Positions 6,952-14,468 of a DNA stretch of 19,781 nt are shown one piece after another (position 1 is the first letter of the stretch; each line of letters opens with the position of its first letter). A program made the translations under genes and the position numbers. The notes below the pieces were generated by a model. That model was not told where the DNA came from. It was given only the letters and a program-made list of their open reading frames with translations, and did no database searches. The stretch is from Euryarchaeota archaeon Ods04 (lineage in GTDB: Archaea > Halobacteriota > Halobacteria > Halobacteriales > Halorutilaceae): assembly GCA_028751055.1 (NCBI GenBank), contig JAQZDD010000002.1, forward strand, positions 1-19,781, read 5' to 3'.

Positions 6952-8133
6952 CTACTCGTTCTCGTCGACAAACTCGAACCGCGCACCGCCGTTCTTACCT
7001 TCCTTGACGTTTACCGACCAGCCGTGCACCTCCGCAGCCCGTCTCACTATGGGGAGTCCGAGTCCTGTTCCGTTGTCCTTCGTGGTGTAGCCGCTTTCGA
7101 GAACCTTGTCGCGCGTCTCCTCGGGTATGCCTGAGCCGTCGTCCTCGACGTAGAAGACGCAGTCGTCCGTCGAGCCGACCTCGACGTTCACCGCGGACTC
7201 ACTCCCTCTTTCGGCGGTTTCTTTCGCCGACTTCTCTTTGGCTTCTTCGTCTTCGCCACTGTCCCCGTCTTCTCTTCCGTCTCTGTCGGAGCCGTCTTCG
7301 ACTCCGTCATCCGACTCCATCCGACCGCCTTCTGAACCATGTTCGACGGCGTTCCTGAACAGGTTCTCAAAGAGCCTCTGTACACCCTCGGCGTCGGCGT
7401 GTATGACGGCGTCGGTCTCGACATCCAGCGATTCTTTCGACAGCGACACGTTTTCGACCGCTTTCTCGGCGACCTGTGATATACGAACGTCCTCGGGTTC
7501 GTAGCTCTCGCCCCCTTCACGCGTGAACGACAGAACCTCTTCTATCAGACGGTGCATTCTGTCGTGAGCGTTCTCTATCCTGTCAAGGTGTTCCTCCTGT
7601 TTCTCCCGGTCTTCGGCGGCACGTGCGAGGTCAAGATACCCGACCGCGATATTGAGCGGGTTGCGCAGGTCGTGTGAGACGACGCTTGCGAACTCATCGA
7701 GGCGTCTGTTCCTGTCGCGTAGAAGTTCGTTCGTCCTTTCGAGTTCCTCGGCGTTTCTCTGGAGAGCCGTATAAAAGTAGCCCGCTGCCGTCCCGAACGC
7801 CGCTGTAACCATGACGCTACTCATCGTGAAGTAGAAAGGCTCGTCGGGTAGGCTACCACCGAGCAGAAAGACGTACCACTGGCTGATAGCGACGCCGAGC
7901 GTCCCCGAGACTATGGTCCAGAGTGCTACGAGAGCTACGAAGTCCTCGTCGTGTCTGCGACCTATCTCAACGCCAACGGCGGCTATGAGAAGCGAGAGAA
8001 AGATGGGAGAACTCGTGTACGCGAGCGTCATCGCCAGCGTGTCGTCCGACATGAAAGAGTAGCCGAGCACGACGAGCACGGCACCGACGCCCACGATTGA
8101 GAGTGACCAACGTTTGATTAGTCTCAGGAGCAT
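6952..8133 (-). CDS. Membrane-bound sensor histidine kinase (4 TM, HisKA-HATPase_c)
   Basis: The 393-aa protein has about four hydrophobic segments in residues 9-122 and a coiled coil (about 123-147). The H-box VVSHDLRNPLN follows, with phospho-acceptor H154. The ATPase domain shows the N-box LFENLFRNAVEHG (244-256), G1 EDDGSGIP (320-327) and G2 GTGLGL (345-350). About 48 residues of Asp/Glu/Gly/Ser-rich sequence (257-304) are inserted between the N-box and the next beta strand, an unusual place. There is no PAS or extracellular sensor domain, so the membrane region is the likely sensor. No response regulator is adjacent, so the partner is unknown. An AT-rich box 28 bases before ATG 8133 supports the start. 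Confidence 0.9.
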   Translation of the reverse strand: MLLRLIKRWSLSIVGVGAVLVVLGYSFMSDDTLAMTLAYTSSPIFLSLLIAAVGVEIGRRHDEDFVALVALWTIVSGTLGVAISQWYVFLLGGSLPDEPFYFTMSSVMVTAAFGTAAGYFYTALQRNAEELERTNELLRDRNRRLDEFASVVSHDLRNPLNIAVGYLDLARAAEDREKQEEHLDRIENAHDRMHRLIEEVLSFTREGGESYEPEDVRISQVAEKAVENVSLSKESLDVETDAVIHADAEGVQRLFENLFRNAVEHGSEGGRMESDDGVEDGSDRDGREDGDSGEDEEAKEKSAKETAERGSESAVNVEVGSTDDCVFYVEDDGSGIPEETRDKVLESGYTTKDNGTGLGLPIVRRAAEVHGWSVNVKEGKNGGARFEFVDENE

Positions 8134-8156
8134 AAGGGTGCTTCGTGCCTAAACGG

Positions 8157-8166
8157 TATTATTATT
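8157..8166. promoter_or_regulatory. AT-rich box between divergent kinase and oxidase genes
   Basis: TATTATTATT is centred 28 bases from the kinase start (8133), as in a leaderless promoter. It lies about 26 bases before the palindrome at 8187 on the other strand. It could serve as the TATA element in both directions. That would place the start of the lhgO transcript in the palindrome. Confidence 0.5.
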
Positions 8167-8184
8167 CCGCTGAAACACACACAC

Positions 8185-8199
8185 TTACTGAAACAGTAA
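8185..8199. promoter_or_regulatory. Palindromic operator candidate upstream of the hydroxyglutarate oxidase gene
   Basis: TTACTG-AAA-CAGTAA is a perfect six-base inverted repeat. Its core ACTGAAACAGT (8187-8197) differs by one base from the palindrome upstream of trpB at 9416-9426. It lies 12 bases before the ATG, where a bound protein would block initiation. A Shine-Dalgarno-like AGGTGA (8201-8206) sits between it and the start codon. Confidence 0.5.
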
Positions 8200-8209
8200 C
8201 AGGTGAACG

Positions 8210-9412
8210 ATGCCAGAGCACGAAGTCGTAGTTGTCGGAGGCGGATGCGTCGGCGTCTCGACAGCACGCCATCTAGCCGAGCGTGGTGTCGACGTCGCGG
8301 TCGTTGAGAAGGAGTACGCGCTCGCAGAGCACCAGAGCGGACGCAACTCGGGCGTACTGCATCCAGGGTTCAACTACGAACCCGGTACGCTAAAGGCGCG
8401 TTTCGCTGTCGAAGGCACGCGTCGCATGAAGGAGTACTGCGCCGACCGCGGCGTGCCCGTCGACGAATGCGGCGTCTTCGTCGTCGCGCTTGACGAGGAG
8501 GAGGAGAAACGTCTCGACACGCTCAAACGACAGGCGGACGAGAACGGCACTGAGGCACGTATAGTCGAAGCCGGCTTTGTCGAGGAGCACGAGCCTCATG
8601 TCTCGGACGAAACGCAGGCGGCACTCTACGCGCCCGAGGCGGCGTCCGTCGACTCGCGCAAGTACGTACACGCTCTCGCCGGCGACGCCGAGACCGACGG
8701 CGCGACTTTCTACATGGGTCACGAGCTAAAGAACGTCTCGTCGGCGGACGGTGTGCACACGCTCCGTACGTCGAAGGGCGAACTCGAAGCCGACTACGTC
8801 GTCAACGCCGCCGGGCTTTACGCTGACCGTGTGGCGCGGTACTTCGGAGTCGGCGACGGTATGCGTGTCGTCCCTTTCCGCGGCGAGTACTATGAACTCA
8901 CGCCCGACGCGACCGACCTCTGCAGGACGATGATATACCCGACGCCCGACCCCGAACTGCCTTTCTTGGGCGTCCATTACACACGCAGGACGGACGGAAA
9001 GGTCATCGTCGGTCCGAACGCTGTGCTCGCTTTCGGGCGCGAGGCTTACACGAACAAGCAGTTCGCGGTTCGTGAACTCGCGGGCACTCTGTCTTACGGA
9101 GGATTCTGGCGTCTCGTCTCCTCGCGCAAGATGCTCGGCGTCGCATGGGACGAGCTAAACAAGTCGTACCGCAAGAAACGTTTCGTGCGCGCCTCCCAGC
9201 GTCTCGTACCCGAGGCACGCGCCGAGCAGTTCGTCCGTAGCTACGCCGGTGTACGCGCCCAGATGGTTTCGAAGGACGGCGAACTCGTGAAACAGCCCGT
9301 CGTGGAACACGGAGACGCCTCGACACACGTCCTCAACGCCGTCTCGCCCGGTCTGACGTGCTCGCTTCCTTTCGGCGAGCATCTTGCCCAAGAGGCTGTT
9401 GACCGGATCTGA
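8210..9412 (+). CDS. lhgO: FAD-dependent L-2-hydroxyglutarate oxidase/dehydrogenase (LhgO family)
   Basis: The 400-aa protein starts with a dinucleotide-binding fold: [15 protein letters not shown] (6-20) and an acidic strand end VVEKE. The family signature [20 protein letters not shown] (41-60) corresponds to HQTxxNSGVIHxGxYYxPGS of LhgO/L2HGDH. The C-terminal FAD-binding part ([22 protein letters not shown]) is present and the length is normal. LhgO oxidises L-2-hydroxyglutarate to 2-oxoglutarate and passes electrons to the membrane; relatives in the DAO fold act on other 2-hydroxyacids, so the substrate is probable rather than certain. It is divergent from the histidine kinase and 41 bases upstream of trpB. 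A palindrome also found before trpB lies at its promoter. Confidence 0.85.
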   Translation: MPEHEVVVVGGGCVGVSTARHLAERGVDVAVVEKEYALAEHQSGRNSGVLHPGFNYEPGTLKARFAVEGTRRMKEYCADRGVPVDECGVFVVALDEEEEKRLDTLKRQADENGTEARIVEAGFVEEHEPHVSDETQAALYAPEAASVDSRKYVHALAGDAETDGATFYMGHELKNVSSADGVHTLRTSKGELEADYVVNAAGLYADRVARYFGVGDGMRVVPFRGEYYELTPDATDLCRTMIYPTPDPELPFLGVHYTRRTDGKVIVGPNAVLAFGREAYTNKQFAVRELAGTLSYGGFWRLVSSRKMLGVAWDELNKSYRKKRFVRASQRLVPEARAEQFVRSYAGVRAQMVSKDGELVKQPVVEHGDASTHVLNAVSPGLTCSLPFGEHLAQEAVDRI

Positions 9413-9415
9413 AAG

Positions 9416-9426
9416 ACTGTAACAGT
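9416..9426. promoter_or_regulatory. Palindromic operator candidate upstream of trpB
   Basis: ACTGT-A-ACAGT is a perfect inverted repeat between the lhgO stop and the trpB start. It matches ten of eleven bases of the palindrome upstream of lhgO. If trpB has its own leaderless promoter, the site overlaps the TATA position. Confidence 0.45.
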
Positions 9427-9453
9427 TTTGTGCCGGGGGCACGACCAAACCGT

Positions 9454-10611
9454 ATGACAGAAGAACAGCAACACGAGTTCGGCGGATACGGCGGCAGGTA
9501 CGTGCCCGAGGAGTTAGACGACGCGCTTCAGCAGCTCGCGGACGGCTTTGATAAACTGAAAGACACAGAAGCTTTCCGCGAAAGGTACGACGCCCTTCTG
9601 CGCGACTACGCCGGAAGACCGACGCCCGTCTACCACGCCGAGACGCTGTCGGAGATGTACGGCGCGGAGATATACCTCAAACGCGAAGACCTCCTCCACG
9701 GCGGGGCGCACAAGATAAACAACGCGCTCGGTCAGGGGATACTCGCGGACGAAGCCGGAAAGACGCGTCTCATCGCGGAGACAGGCGCGGGACAGCACGG
9801 CACGGCGACAGCAATGGTCGGCGCGCTCTTGGGGCTGAAGACGGAGATATACATGGGCAAGAAGGATGTCGAGAGGCAGCGCATGAACGTCTTCAGGATG
9901 CGTCTCATGGGCGCGGAGGTCAACGAGGTTACACGCGGAGGCGCGGGACTCGCCGACGCAGTGGACGCGGCACTCGAAGACTTGGTGGAGAACGTTGACG
10001 ACACACACTACCTCGTCGGGAGCGTCGTCGGACCTGACCCTTTCCCGCGTATGGTGCGTGAGTTCCAGAGCGTCATAGGCGAGGAGGCGCGCGAACAGAT
10101 GCTCGAAAAGACGGGCGAACTACCCGACGCCTGCGTCGCGTGCGTCGGCGGCGGCTCTAACGCAATCGGTCTTTTCCACGCGTTCCGCGATGACCCCGTC
10201 GCTTTCTACGGTGCCGAGGGCGGCGGAAAGGGCGCGGAGAGCACGGAGCACGCCGCGCCTCTTGCGGCGGGCGAGGACGAGGTGATACACGGGATGCGTA
10301 CACGCGTCATCGACGACGAGACGGACGTGCATTCGGTGAGCGCGGGTCTCGACTACCCCGGCGTCGGTCCCGAGCACGCCATGTTCCTCGACGAAGGACG
10401 TGCCGAGTACCACGCCGTGACCGACGACGAGGCGTTGGAGGCGTTCCGCGACCTGTCGCGTGCCGAGGGCATCATTCCAGCACTGGAGACGGCGCACGGT
10501 CTCGCGCTCGCAAAGAAGGTCGCCGACGAACACGACACGGTGCTCGTCAACCTTTCGGGACGCGGCGACAAGGACATGGAGACGGCGGCGGAGAAGTTCG
10601 ACCTATCATGA
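9454..10611 (+). CDS. trpB: Tryptophan synthase beta subunit
   Basis: The product is 385 aa from ATG 9454; an upstream GTG (9430) adds eight residues unlike the family and is rejected. [13 protein letters not shown] near the N-terminus, the PLP lysine K87 in [20 protein letters not shown] (catalytic Glu about 107), the phosphate-binding [10 protein letters not shown] and the C-terminal [10 protein letters not shown] are all present. These mark the TrpB1 type that normally pairs with TrpA. The enzyme condenses indole with serine to give tryptophan in the cytoplasm. No trpA follows; instead a 42-codon ORF overlaps the stop as ATGA. The gene is thus apart from any trp operon in this window. Confidence 0.93.
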   Translation: MTEEQQHEFGGYGGRYVPEELDDALQQLADGFDKLKDTEAFRERYDALLRDYAGRPTPVYHAETLSEMYGAEIYLKREDLLHGGAHKINNALGQGILADEAGKTRLIAETGAGQHGTATAMVGALLGLKTEIYMGKKDVERQRMNVFRMRLMGAEVNEVTRGGAGLADAVDAALEDLVENVDDTHYLVGSVVGPDPFPRMVREFQSVIGEEAREQMLEKTGELPDACVACVGGGSNAIGLFHAFRDDPVAFYGAEGGGKGAESTEHAAPLAAGEDEVIHGMRTRVIDDETDVHSVSAGLDYPGVGPEHAMFLDEGRAEYHAVTDDEALEAFRDLSRAEGIIPALETAHGLALAKKVADEHDTVLVNLSGRGDKDMETAAEKFDLS

Positions 10612-10736
10612 CGGATGCAGAGAACGTCATGGAGTACGCGGGTTCGTGTCCGGGTATCGCGGAAGCAGTTGAGGAGACGCGTGAGGAACTCGAAGAAGAC
10701 TTAGAAGAGAAACACCGCGAACTGTTCGGACGGTAG
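10608..10736 (+). CDS. 42-residue acidic ORF translationally coupled to trpB
   Basis: The start ATG overlaps the trpB stop (ATGA), a common arrangement for coupled genes. The product is 42 aa. It begins [20 protein letters not shown], continues as an acidic, probably helical stretch ([14 protein letters not shown]) and ends HRELFGR. A single Cys (C14) sits before PG. I do not recognise it. It occupies the place where trpA is usually found, but has nothing of TrpA's barrel. It may be a small partner of TrpB or a chance ORF; the overlap and its haloarchaeal-like acidity favour a real gene. Confidence 0.5.
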   Translation: MTDAENVMEYAGSCPGIAEAVEETREELEEDLEEKHRELFGR

Positions 10737-10806
10737 CTTCGTCACGGTCTTTCCGGCTCCGAGACGGAGCACGACGACGTGACCTCATCAGATACTGCTA
10801 CGAAGC
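10736..10806 (+). other. Nested inverted repeats downstream of the trpB unit
   Basis: GCTTC/GAAGC (10736-10740 with 10802-10806) can enclose GTCAC/GTGAC (10741-10745 with 10779-10783). These enclose the hairpin GCTCC-GAGAC-GGAGC (10756-10770). Together they could fold the 3' end of the trpB transcript. Stems are short, so this is tentative. Confidence 0.3.
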
Positions 10807-10820
10807 CGTCGGTCAAGTTT

Positions 10821-10837
10821 CGTTTTTTGGAAAAACG
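10821..10837. terminator. T-rich/A-rich hairpin between convergent trpB unit and malate synthase gene
   Basis: CGTTTTT-TGG-AAAAACG is a seven-base inverted repeat with T-tracts on either strand. It lies in the middle of a 131-base convergent spacer, a position suiting a bidirectional terminator. Confidence 0.5.
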
Positions 10838-10867
10838 CCCTATGTAAGAGGAGTGTTACTGCTTAGT

Positions 10868-12172
10868 TTACTCGCCGACCTGCGTCGCGCGCTCAACCAC
10901 GTCTTCGCTGTACATCTCGGCGAGTTCGTCGTGCTGGTCGGGACGGTTGTTGTACACGTCCTTGAACAGCTTGACGGGCGTCATCATGGCTTGGTAGGTC
11001 GCCTCGTCCCACATGCGGTCGCTCTGGATGTCGACCTCGACGCCGTCGATACGGACTGTGGTGGCGCGTGTCATCGCTATCGCGCCCCTGCCTGCTTCCT
11101 TCGCCTCCTCGAACTCCTCCATGCTGTCGACGATGTCGTCCATGCTCGGGACGTACGAGGTGAGGTTGACGAGTTCACCGTGTAGCTCGTCCTCGTCGAG
11201 CGTCTGTTCGTCGTTTCCGACCGTCAGGACGTAGCCGTCGCCCGTCTCTTCGAGGCTGATACGGTCGCCGCTGTAGACCTGAACGCCGTCGTCGTCGGTG
11301 AGTTCGACCTCACGTCCGTCGGCGTCTACCGTCCAGTAGCCTTCCTCGGGCGGCAGCGGCGTCTTGTTTGCGACCTCGACCTGACCGGGCGTGAGCGACC
11401 AGATTCCGAGCATACCCATCGCGGCGTTCTCGGTGATACGCTGTCTGTATCCGTCTACGTCACGTATGTCGTCGAAAGGTCCGTCGACGGCGATAAGCCC
11501 TGCGGCACTCGCGCCGCGCGACGTGTTGTGGCGGAGTTCCTTCCATTCGGGGAGCGCGCCAGTCGGCGTAATCGCGCGCATGTCCTTGGTGTAGTCGACC
11601 TCGCCGTCAACTAAGAGGAACAGCCTTTCGAGGTTGTTGGTTGGCTTGCCCATCTCGTCGCGGAGTTCGCCCATCGCTAACTCCGCCTGTCCGCTCTCGA
11701 TGATGACCGACATGTTGAGCGAACCTTCTTCGAGACCGTACTCGTTCTCGACTATCGTGAAGAACTCGTCTGCCTTCTTCCAGTCGTCTATGTCGCCGAC
11801 CTCGGGGATGACGAAGCCGTCGATGTTGTCTATAGCACCCTTTTCGGGGTCGGCGATTTCGAGCATGTGCTGGAGACCCTTGTAACGCGCTTCGGGGTCG
11901 TTGCGGTGCCAGACGACGCGTGGGTGTATCTCGCCGGGGAACTCTTCGCCGCCCTCCGCCACGACCTCAGCGATGTTCTTCGCGCCCTCGTCGCGCATGT
12001 TCGGCGCGGTCGCGTCCTCGTTGTCAGGCACCCAGACGTCGGGAGCCTGCATCCCGCGTAGCTGTATCGCCTTTCTCAGTTTCTTCGCAGAGTCTTCCTC
12101 TCCCTGTTCTGCCGTCGGTGTCGTGAAGAACGTACGGACGAACTCGCGTCCGTGTATGCGTGGTTCCGGCAT
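10868..12172 (-). CDS. aceB: Malate synthase, haloarchaeal type (glyoxylate bypass)
   Basis: The 434-aa protein matches the haloarchaeal malate synthase known from Haloferax, a CitE/HpcH-like TIM-barrel form much shorter than bacterial malate synthases A and G. Recognisable segments are GREFVRTFFTTPTAEQGEED (8-27), LRGMQAPDVWVPDNEDATAP (38-57), the barrel segment NMSVIIESGQAELAMGEL and the C-terminal MWDEATYQAMMTPVKLFKDV. It condenses glyoxylate with acetyl-CoA to give malate. With isocitrate lyase (14732-15748) it completes the glyoxylate bypass needed for growth on acetate or fatty acids. The two genes lie on the same strand but are separated by two plus-strand genes. The promoter has a TATA-like tract and an AACTGT element also seen in front of isocitrate lyase. 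Confidence 0.92.
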   Translation of the reverse strand: MPEPRIHGREFVRTFFTTPTAEQGEEDSAKKLRKAIQLRGMQAPDVWVPDNEDATAPNMRDEGAKNIAEVVAEGGEEFPGEIHPRVVWHRNDPEARYKGLQHMLEIADPEKGAIDNIDGFVIPEVGDIDDWKKADEFFTIVENEYGLEEGSLNMSVIIESGQAELAMGELRDEMGKPTNNLERLFLLVDGEVDYTKDMRAITPTGALPEWKELRHNTSRGASAAGLIAVDGPFDDIRDVDGYRQRITENAAMGMLGIWSLTPGQVEVANKTPLPPEEGYWTVDADGREVELTDDDGVQVYSGDRISLEETGDGYVLTVGNDEQTLDEDELHGELVNLTSYVPSMDDIVDSMEEFEEAKEAGRGAIAMTRATTVRIDGVEVDIQSDRMWDEATYQAMMTPVKLFKDVYNNRPDQHDELAEMYSEDVVERATQVGE

Positions 12173-12178
12173 GGTAGA

Positions 12179-12207
12179 GAAACAGTTATCGGACAGCGAA
12201 TTTAGTA
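12179..12207 (-). promoter_or_regulatory. Malate synthase promoter: TATA-like box and AACTGT element
   Basis: On the minus strand, TACTAAATT (12199-12207) is centred about 31 bases before the ATG. AACTGTTTC follows (12178-12186 region). On the plus strand this second element reads GAAACAGT, the same eight bases as in the lhgO palindrome (8190-8197). Confidence 0.45.
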
Positions 12208-12282
12208 CTTTTGATTAGTGCCTCGTTAGAGGGATTTCTCCGCATTCAAGGAAACAGAAGGAGGTATCAGTCACGGAAGAGT

Positions 12283-12320
12283 CAGACAACCGGCGCATCA
12301 GACAACCGGCGCATCAGACG
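12283..12320. repeat. Perfect 16-base tandem repeat, two full copies and a partial third
   Basis: CAGACAACCGGCGCAT occurs at 12283-12298 and 12299-12314, followed by CAGAC. It lies in the divergent region between malate synthase and the UbiB-like kinase, immediately upstream of the TATA-like tract of the kinase. It could be a duplicated binding site or simple slippage. Confidence 0.7.
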
Positions 12321-12324
12321 GGAA

Positions 12325-12333
12325 CTTTATTTA
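12325..12333 (+). promoter_or_regulatory. TATA-like box of the UbiB-like kinase gene
   Basis: CTTTATTTA is centred about 37 bases before ATG 12366, which would give a leader of about ten bases without a Shine-Dalgarno. Confidence 0.45.
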
Positions 12334-12365
12334 CCGTCGGTTTCTAAAGCACACTACTCAAACAG

Positions 12366-14276
12366 ATGTCGAGGACAAGGGTCGTTCTGCGGTTCGTGCA
12401 AGCCGTCATCGTTCTCACGCCCATAGTATTGACTTACGTCCGCGACAGACGCAGATTTCTGCTGTTCGGCGGGAGACGCGACCTGAGCTACGAACAGCGC
12501 AAGGAGCGCGCGGAACGTCTCGCGTCCGCGTTCGAACGTCTCGGCACTACGTACATCAAGCTGGCGCAGTTCATGACGACGCGTCCCGACCTGGTGCCGC
12601 CTATCTACATACGCGCCATGGAACGTCTGCAGGACGAGGTGCCGCCCGAGGACTTCGCGAAGGTCAAGAAGCAGTTGGAGGAGGACCTAGGACCGATAGA
12701 CGAGGTCTTCGACTACTTCAACGAGGAGGCTGTCTCGGGTGCCTCGATAGCGCAGGTGCATTTCGCTTCGGTCGACGGTGAGGACGTTGCCGTCAAGGTT
12801 CGACGTCCGGGACTCGAAAAGACGGTTGAGGCGGACCTCGTCGTCATGGGGTTCTTCGCGCCTATCGGAAGGTGGCTCCTTCTACGTATGGGGCAGGAGT
12901 CGCACGCCGAGTCGGCGAAAGGTATCACGGACGAACTCAAGCGGACGGTACGTGAAGAGATGGACTTCACGCGCGAGGCGGGGATAATGACCGAGATACG
13001 TCTCAACATGGAGCGCGAAGGTCTCGACGACCGTATAATAATCCCGTATGTCTACGAGGACTACTCGACGGAGCGCGTCATAACGATGAGCTACGAGGAG
13101 GGTATCGCCGTGAAGCACGACGAAAAGCTCAGGCGCGAGGGGCACGACCCTGTCGAAATCGTGGACGCAATCGCGGAGGCGTACCTGTACATGGCGTTCA
13201 GGCACGACGTCTTCCACGCCGACCCACACCAAGGCAACCTTGCTGTCGCACCCGACGGACGCGTCATAATATACGACTACGGAATCGCGCAAAGACCGCC
13301 GCAGGAGCTACAGGACAAATGGCGCAGGATGTTCATGGGCATCGGCATGCACGACCCTGAGATGGTCGTCGACGCGTTACAGGACATGGGTGCGGTAGAC
13401 GAGGACGTTGACCGCGAGACCCTCTTAGAAGTCTCGCGTGTCATGATAATGGACATCTCGGGGGCGGGTCTCGACGACGCCGACATCGAACGTATCGAAC
13501 AGAAGGTCGACGAGACGCTCTACGACTACCCGATGAAGTTCCCGCAGGAGATTATACTGGGAATGCGCGCCACCTTCGGCGTCGAAGGGCTGTGTGCGGA
13601 CATGGCACCCGACTACGACTTCAGCAAGAAGCTCTACGACTTCTTCGTTGAGGAGATGGACGAGAACGACGTTCCGGCGATAGCCGAGATGGGCGACGGA
13701 ATCGAGTACCGCGTCCTCGACAGACTCGACCGTTTCTTGGGTGGGCTACCCTTGGCACTTCCCGTGCACGTGCCTTACGTCAGCACCTACGTCGACAGCC
13801 AGCGTCCCGTGACCGCTTTCGTGCTCAGGAACGGCAAGCATCTCGGCGTCAACCTCATGGAACAGCCCGTCGGGATGCGTAACGGACACACGGACGAGGA
13901 CAGGGTAAGCGTCTCTGTCAGCACGGGCGACGTGAAGGAACACGTCGAACGTGAGATGAAGAAGTCGAGCAAACGCACCTACCTGTCGGTCTTGGGCGGC
14001 ACTCTCGTCCTGAGTGCGGCGGTTCTGCACACGGGTGGTTCGGAGCTCGCACCCTACTCCTTCGGCGCGGGCATGCTTGCCTTCCTGCTCGCGTGGAGGT
14101 CGTTCAAGGACCGCGACAAGGGCGTCATGGGTCCGAAGTACGTCGCAACACGCCACCGTATGGAGCAGTGGGACGACGAGGAGGACGGCGAGGCTGGCAA
14201 CGGCGAGATGGACGGCTTCGACGACGGATTCGAGGGCTTCGACAAGGAAGACGCGAAGGAAGCGCGTGTGAGGTAG
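12366..14276 (+). CDS. ABC1/UbiB/COQ8-family atypical kinase with C-terminal membrane segments
   Basis: The 636-aa protein has the UbiB kinase-like fold. It has the KxGQ-type motif as KLAQ (65-68), the A-rich loop SGASIAQVH (124-132), VAVKVRRPG with K144, EEMD (197-200), the catalytic loop HADPHQGN (284-291) and DYG (304-306). The family motif KxGQ has Ala for Gly here, and HADPHPGN has Gln for Pro. Two hydrophobic segments near residues 538-575 would anchor it, followed by an acidic Asp/Glu/Gly tail. UbiB/COQ8 proteins are ATPases or kinases supporting isoprenoid-quinone synthesis; in archaea, which use menaquinone, the role is unclear and could concern isoprenoid lipids. It is divergent from malate synthase and upstream of a 35-residue membrane peptide. 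Confidence 0.88.
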   Translation: MSRTRVVLRFVQAVIVLTPIVLTYVRDRRRFLLFGGRRDLSYEQRKERAERLASAFERLGTTYIKLAQFMTTRPDLVPPIYIRAMERLQDEVPPEDFAKVKKQLEEDLGPIDEVFDYFNEEAVSGASIAQVHFASVDGEDVAVKVRRPGLEKTVEADLVVMGFFAPIGRWLLLRMGQESHAESAKGITDELKRTVREEMDFTREAGIMTEIRLNMEREGLDDRIIIPYVYEDYSTERVITMSYEEGIAVKHDEKLRREGHDPVEIVDAIAEAYLYMAFRHDVFHADPHQGNLAVAPDGRVIIYDYGIAQRPPQELQDKWRRMFMGIGMHDPEMVVDALQDMGAVDEDVDRETLLEVSRVMIMDISGAGLDDADIERIEQKVDETLYDYPMKFPQEIILGMRATFGVEGLCADMAPDYDFSKKLYDFFVEEMDENDVPAIAEMGDGIEYRVLDRLDRFLGGLPLALPVHVPYVSTYVDSQRPVTAFVLRNGKHLGVNLMEQPVGMRNGHTDEDRVSVSVSTGDVKEHVEREMKKSSKRTYLSVLGGTLVLSAAVLHTGGSELAPYSFGAGMLAFLLAWRSFKDRDKGVMGPKYVATRHRMEQWDDEEDGEAGNGEMDGFDDGFEGFDKEDAKEARVR

Positions 14277-14320
14277 CCGGCTGGGTGGGGTCTCTAAGTA
14301 GACGTTGTTAGCCGGCTGGG
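14274..14320. repeat. Direct repeat TAGCCGGCTGGG containing the palindrome AGCCGGCT, two copies
   Basis: Copies are at 14274-14285, where the first three bases are the stop codon of the kinase gene, and at 14309-14320. The starts are 35 bases apart. The second copy lies ten bases upstream of the TATA-like box of the small membrane peptide gene, where an activator could bind. Confidence 0.55.
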
Positions 14321-14328
14321 CGATAAAG

Positions 14329-14336
14329 GTTTATAG
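14329..14336 (+). promoter_or_regulatory. TATA-like box of the 35-residue membrane peptide gene
   Basis: GTTTATAG is centred about 29 bases before ATG 14361. This is a good leaderless promoter and the main support for the short gene. Confidence 0.55.
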
Positions 14337-14360
14337 ATGGGGTACTAACTTAGTAGGCGT

Positions 14361-14468
14361 ATGAGGATACTAAAGATACTCGGCATAGTGGCGATAGTGG
14401 CTATAATAGCCGTAGTTCTCCAGAAATGGAGAAACAACGACGAGTTCGAAGAGATAGAGATAGAGTAA
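14361..14468 (+). CDS. 35-residue single-membrane-segment peptide
   Basis: The ORF codes for MRILKILGIVAIVAIIAVVL (1-20), a textbook transmembrane segment with a basic N-terminus. Then come QKWRNN and an acidic tail DEFEEIEIE, ending in TAA at 14466. The charge pattern, the hydrophobic run of about 17 residues and the TATA-like box 29 bases upstream argue for a real gene. It uses AUA heavily, like the larger genes here. It would sit in the cytoplasmic membrane. The gene lies between the UbiB-like kinase and isocitrate lyase; a link to the kinase, which also has a membrane anchor, is only suggested by position. I do not recognise the family. Confidence 0.6.
   Translation: MRILKILGIVAIVAIIAVVLQKWRNNDEFEEIEIE

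Noticed and set aside
9430..9453. GTG start eight codons upstream of the trpB ATG
   Set aside because: The extra residues (MPGARPNR) do not belong to TrpB, and K87 numbering fits the ATG at 9454.
12283..12320. CRISPR-like array
   Set aside because: The repeat units are directly adjacent without spacers and only two copies are present.
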